64,000 bases of DNA, from assembly GCF_001613145.1 (NCBI RefSeq), contig NZ_BDBU01000014.1:1-64000 (forward strand), given 5' to 3'. This DNA is from Nocardia jejuensis NBRC 103114 (GTDB lineage Bacteria > Actinomycetota > Actinomycetes > Mycobacteriales > Mycobacteriaceae). The translations under genes and the position numbers were made by a program. Each line of letters begins with the position of its first letter. The first letter of the stretch is position 1. Positions 60,626 through 64,000 of this stretch are shown in pieces. Under the pieces are notes generated by a model. The model searched no databases. It worked only from the letters and a program-made list of their open reading frames with translations, and was not told where the DNA came from.

Positions 60626-61740
60626 CAGGCTCCTTCCAGCAGCGTGGCAAAGCGATCGAACAGGTAGGCGGCGTCGTGCGGTCCGGCGGCGGCCTCGGGG
60701 TGGTACTGGACGGAGAAGGCGCGCCCGTTCACCAGCTGAACGCCTTCCACCACACCGTCATTGGCGCACACGTGGCTGACCTCGGCCTTGCCGAACGGGG
60801 TGTCGAACACCTCGCCGCGCTCACCCTCGAGGGCGAAGCCGTGGTTCTGCGCGGTGATCGAGATGCGCCCGGTGTGATGCTCGATGACCGGGACGTTGAT
60901 GCCGCGGTGACCGAACTTCATCTTGTAGGTGCCCCGGCCCAGCGCCCGGCCCAGGATCTGGTTGCCGAAGCAGATGCCGAACAGCGGCAGGTTCTCGCTC
61001 AGAATGCCCTGGGTCAGTGCGACCTGGGCGTCCGCGGTGGCCGGATCGCCCGGGCCGTTGGACAGGAACACACCGTGCGGGCCGAGTTCCTTGATCTGGT
61101 CCAGGGTGACGTTCGAGGGCACCACGTGCACCCGCATGCCGCGCTGGGCGAACATGCGCGGGGTGTTGGACTTGATGCCGAGATCCACCGCGACGACGGT
61201 GAATCGGTGCTCGCCCTCGGGTTCGATGGTGTACATCTCGTCGGTGCTGACCTCGCCCGCGAGATCCGCGCCCAGCATGGAGGGCTGGCCGGTGACCCGC
61301 GCCAGCAGTTCCTCGTACTCGGCCAGTTCCGCACCGGAGAAGATGCCCGCCTTCATCGAGCCGCGGGTGCGCAGGTGCCGCACCAGCGCGCGGGTGTCGA
61401 TGCCCGCGATGCCGACGACGTTCTGGTTCTCCAGCTCCGACTGCAGGCTGCGGGTGGCGCGCCAGTTCGAGACCGTGCGCGAGGGGTCGCGCACGGCGTA
61501 TCCGGCGACCCAGATCCTGCCGGACTCGTCGTCCTCGTCGTTCCAGCCGGTGTTGCCGATCTGCGGGGCCGTGGCCACCACGATCTGACGGTCGTAGCTG
61601 GGATCGGTGAGGGTCTCCTGGTACCCGGTCATCGCGGTGCAGAACACCGCCTCACCCAAAGTCTGTCCGGTGGCGCCGAAAGTCGTCCCGCGGAAAACGC
61701 GGCCGTCCTCGAGCACCATCACGGCTGTATTTCCGCTCAT
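60625..61740 (-). CDS. carA: Carbamoyl-phosphate synthase, small (glutaminase) subunit
   Basis: A 371-residue class I glutamine amidotransferase that feeds ammonia to CarB. The N-terminal domain has [20 protein letters not shown] and the glutaminase has [18 protein letters not shown]. The nucleophile is the Cys in [18 protein letters not shown], and the His-Glu pair is in [20 protein letters not shown]. The usual GICLGHQ reads GICFGNQ, which I recall in other actinobacteria. The ATG at 61740 has AGAAAGGGCAG upstream; longer frames run into the preceding gene. It is 71 bp downstream of the membrane protein gene. Confidence 0.98.
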
Positions 61741-61811
61741 GCTCTGCCCTTTCTGGAATGTGCGGGGTGCCTCGGTGGTCGCGCGGGCTGCCGCCCGCGG
61801 CTCCTGACCGC

Positions 61812-62306
61812 TCATTCCGCTTCTCCCGTGGTCACGTTCGTCCATGCCGGATAGATCGCCTTGTCGTCACCGCGGAAACCGGTATCCACCTCGGTTCCGG
61901 TCGGCAGCGTCCAGCGGATCACCAGCACTCCGTCTTCTGTCATCACCTTGCCCGCGTGCCCGCGTTCGGTGCGTACCGCGGTGATGGACTCCTGGGGAAT
62001 CCAGATCGTGCCCGCGCCGTCCCGCTCGAGCAGGATGCCGCGCTCGAACCTGGTCATCTCCGCGGTGGCCCGGAAACCCAGGTCGCCCACCGTGATTCGC
62101 TGAATCCAGCTGGGCGCCAGCGTGCTGCCGAGGTACATGCCCGTGGTCGGTTCCAGCAGCTGCGCCCCGCAGTCGCCGGGCACGGCCGGCAGGTCACCGA
62201 TCGATGCCGCCTGGCGCTGCGCCCTGCGGGTCCAGGCTCGATACATCAGCCACAGAGCCAGCCCGAATACGACGAGCAGCCCGACCACCTGCAGTGTTCG
62301 CTCCAT
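61812..62306 (-). CDS. Membrane-anchored protein of the pyrimidine operon (Rv1382-like)
   Basis: A 164-residue protein with one N-terminal hydrophobic segment ([20 protein letters not shown]) and a soluble PH-like beta-rich part, with [40 protein letters not shown] and [25 protein letters not shown] six bases before the ATG fixes the start, which overlaps the pyrC stop codon (TAATG). The same gene lies between pyrC and carA in M. tuberculosis (Rv1382). Function is unknown; the conserved position suggests a link to the operon, but this is not proof. Confidence 0.88.
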   Translation of the reverse strand: MERTLQVVGLLVVFGLALWLMYRAWTRRAQRQAASIGDLPAVPGDCGAQLLEPTTGMYLGSTLAPSWIQRITVGDLGFRATAEMTRFERGILLERDGAGTIWIPQESITAVRTERGHAGKVMTEDGVLVIRWTLPTGTEVDTGFRGDDKAIYPAWTNVTTGEAE

Positions 62307-63661
62307 TACGGTCCTCCTCGGTTCCCCACCCGCCGGTCTCCACCGGCGAAGACCTCGTCGCCGCCGCGTGGAGCAGCGGCCACGCCGTCGCGCGAGGTGA
62401 TCCGGCCGCGCAGGAACGTCGCCGTCACCTTCGCGGGCAGGGTCATCGCCTCGTACGGCGTGTTGTCGGAGATGCTGGCCAGTTCCTTCGCCCGCACCTC
62501 CCATTCGGCATCCGGGTCGATCAGCACCAGGTTCGCCGGTGCGCCGACCTCGAGCGGGCGGCCCTGATCGTCCAGACCCACGATGCGCGAAGGGTTCTCG
62601 CTCATCACCCGCGCGACGCCGCGCCAGTCCAGCAGACCGGGGCGGACCATGGTCTGCACGATGATGGACAGCGCGGTCTCGAGGCCCAGCATGCCGGGGC
62701 GGGCGGCCGCGAACTCGCAGCACTTGTCCTGTTCGGCGTGCGGGGCGTGATCGGTGGCGACGCAGTCGATGACACCGTCGGCCAGGGCCTGGCGCAGCGC
62801 GGCGACATCGGAGGCCTCGCGCAGCGGCGGGTTCACCCGGTTCACCGCGTCGTAGGTCTCCAGACGCGAATCATCCAGGAGCAGGTGATGCGGGGTGACC
62901 TCGGCGGTGATCGAGATGCCTTGGCTCTTGGCCCATTTCACCAGTTCGACGGTGCCCGCGGTGGAGGCGTGGCAGATGTGCACGCGCGCACCGGCGTCGC
63001 GGGCCAGCAGCGCGTCGCGGGCCACGATGGACTCCTCGGCCGCGCGCGGCCAACCGGCCAGGCCCAGGCGGGCGGCGGTCGGACCCTCGTGTGCCACGGC
63101 GCCCTTGGTCAGGCGCGGCTCCTCCGCGTGCTGGGCGATGAGCACGCCCAGGGAGTTCGAGTACTCCAGCGCGCGGCGCATGATCAGCGGGTCGTACACG
63201 CAGTGGCCGTCGTCGGAGAACATCCGCACGTTGCCGACACCCGCTGCCATGGTGCCCATTTCGGCGAGTTGCTTGCCCTCGAGCCCCACCGTGACCGCAC
63301 CCACCGGGTAGACGTCGACCAGGCCGACCTCCTGCCCGCGCCGCCACACGTGATCGGTGATGACCGCGGTGTCGGCGACCGGGCTGGTGTTGGCCATCGC
63401 GAACACGCCGGTGTAGCCGCCGAGCGCGGCTGCGGCGGAACCGGATTCGATGGTCTCGGTGTCCTCGCGACCGGGCTCGCGCAGATGGGTGTGCAGGTCG
63501 ATGAAGCCCGGCAGCAAAATCTGGCCCGCGGCGTCGACGATCTCGGCGTCGCCGCGGTCCAGGCCGGCGCCGATCTCGCGAATCTCGCCGTCCGCGAGCA
63601 GCACGTCGACCGGCTCGCCCTCACCGTAGATCAGGGCGTTCGTGATCAGGATGTTGCTCAT
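62306..63661 (-). CDS. pyrC: Dihydroorotase
   Basis: A 451-residue type I dihydroorotase. Metal-binding residues are in [20 protein letters not shown], with further ligands in [13 protein letters not shown] and [15 protein letters not shown]. The substrate loop includes [12 protein letters not shown] and [11 protein letters not shown]. It closes carbamoyl-aspartate to dihydroorotate. The C-terminus has a short low-complexity tail ([20 protein letters not shown]). The ATG at 63661 is 37 bp downstream of pyrB. Its stop codon overlaps the next gene's start. Confidence 0.98.
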   Translation of the reverse strand: MSNILITNALIYGEGEPVDVLLADGEIREIGAGLDRGDAEIVDAAGQILLPGFIDLHTHLREPGREDTETIESGSAAAALGGYTGVFAMANTSPVADTAVITDHVWRRGQEVGLVDVYPVGAVTVGLEGKQLAEMGTMAAGVGNVRMFSDDGHCVYDPLIMRRALEYSNSLGVLIAQHAEEPRLTKGAVAHEGPTAARLGLAGWPRAAEESIVARDALLARDAGARVHICHASTAGTVELVKWAKSQGISITAEVTPHHLLLDDSRLETYDAVNRVNPPLREASDVAALRQALADGVIDCVATDHAPHAEQDKCCEFAAARPGMLGLETALSIIVQTMVRPGLLDWRGVARVMSENPSRIVGLDDQGRPLEVGAPANLVLIDPDAEWEVRAKELASISDNTPYEAMTLPAKVTATFLRGRITSRDGVAAAPRGGDEVFAGGDRRVGNRGGP

Positions 63662-63698
63662 GCTGTCTCCTCTCGGCCTGATCGGTGGCTGTTCGCGC

Positions 63699-64000
63699 TC
63701 ATGCCACCACCTCGTCGGTGCCGACCAGCAGGCGGAACAGCACCGCCATGCGCATGTGGACTCCGTTGTTGACCTGTTGCAGCACAGCGGCTTTGGGAGA
63801 ATCCGCGACGGCGGAGGCGATTTCCATGCCGCGCAGCATCGGGCCGGGGTGCAGCACCACCGCGTGCTCGGCGAGCATGCCGAGGCGACGTTCGTTGAGG
63901 CCGTAGTTGATCGAGTACTCGCGCGCCGAGGGGAAGAAGCCGCCGTTCATGCGCTCGGCCTGCACGCGCAGCAGCATGACCGCGTCCGCGCCGGGCAGTT
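63699..64000 (-). CDS. pyrB: Aspartate carbamoyltransferase, catalytic subunit; 5' part beyond window edge
   Basis: The C-terminal ~100 residues of PyrB, which transfers carbamoyl phosphate to aspartate. Recognisable segments are [40 protein letters not shown], and [20 protein letters not shown] followed by [20 protein letters not shown]. The frame is open to the right edge, so the gene continues beyond the window. pyrR is expected further upstream by analogy with mycobacteria but cannot be seen here. Confidence 0.96.
   Translation of the reverse strand, partial: LPGADAVMLLRVQAERMNGGFFPSAREYSINYGLNERRLGMLAEHAVVLHPGPMLRGMEIASAVADSPKAAVLQQVNNGVHMRMAVLFRLLVGTDEVVA

Overview
The window is a high-GC actinobacterial chromosome segment. 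It most resembles the order Mycobacteriales (Corynebacteriales), and a Nocardia- or Rhodococcus-like organism is my best guess. The evidence is mIHF, WhiA, an actinobacterial PriA without a Walker A motif, a SigF-type sigma factor with a UsfX/RsbW-like partner, and many apparently leaderless genes. From memory, the core gene order also matches Mycobacterium tuberculosis from pyrB-pyrC through carAB, pyrF, mihF, gmk, rpoZ, coaBC, metK, priA, def/fmt, rsmB, rpe, the rib genes, uvrC, rapZ, yvcK, whiA and gap-pgk-tpi. I saw no rRNA, tRNA, CRISPR array, insertion sequence or prophage.

Layout, left to right. 0-13.3 kb is accessory: the 3' part of an E1 dehydrogenase gene, a short UvrA-like ATPase divergent from a WYL regulator, an M56 peptidase with a BlaI repressor and BlaI-like operators, an ACT-domain protein divergent from a PARG-like hydrolase, a membrane protein-kinase-response regulator operon, and a galactose oxidase-like enzyme with five N-terminal repeats. 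13.4-22 kb is core: gap-pgk-tpi, rapZ-yvcK-whiA and uvrC. 22-31 kb is accessory: two small secreted proteins, a YcaQ-like protein, a 3-ketosteroid dehydrogenase-like flavoprotein, an asparagine-type permease and a gamma-glutamyltransferase. 31-41.4 kb holds riboflavin genes (ribE, ribBA, ribH; no ribD here), rpe, an anti-sigma/sigma pair and rsmB-fmt-def. 41.4-46.7 kb is accessory: lipase, PadR, HAD, ABC ATPase and a TetR/NmrA pair. 47-64 kb is core: priA, metK, coaBC, rpoZ, gmk, mihF, then VOC and patatin genes, then the pyrimidine operon running from pyrB (cut by the right edge) to pyrF.

The genes fall into coherent modules: lower glycolysis; de novo UMP synthesis (carA, carB, pyrB, pyrC, pyrF) next to nucleotide kinase and RNA polymerase omega genes; riboflavin synthesis; formyl-methionine metabolism and rRNA methylation. 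The most interesting non-standard signals are regulatory. Three related BlaI-like palindromes are present, one on a near-consensus promoter that points at the 3' end of blaI with no gene of its own. There are paired TetR operators, a near-perfect operator before the ketosteroid dehydrogenase-like gene, and eleven genes whose start codon lies exactly 6-7 nt after a TANNNT -10 element. No wholly new multi-gene system can be claimed from the sequence alone.
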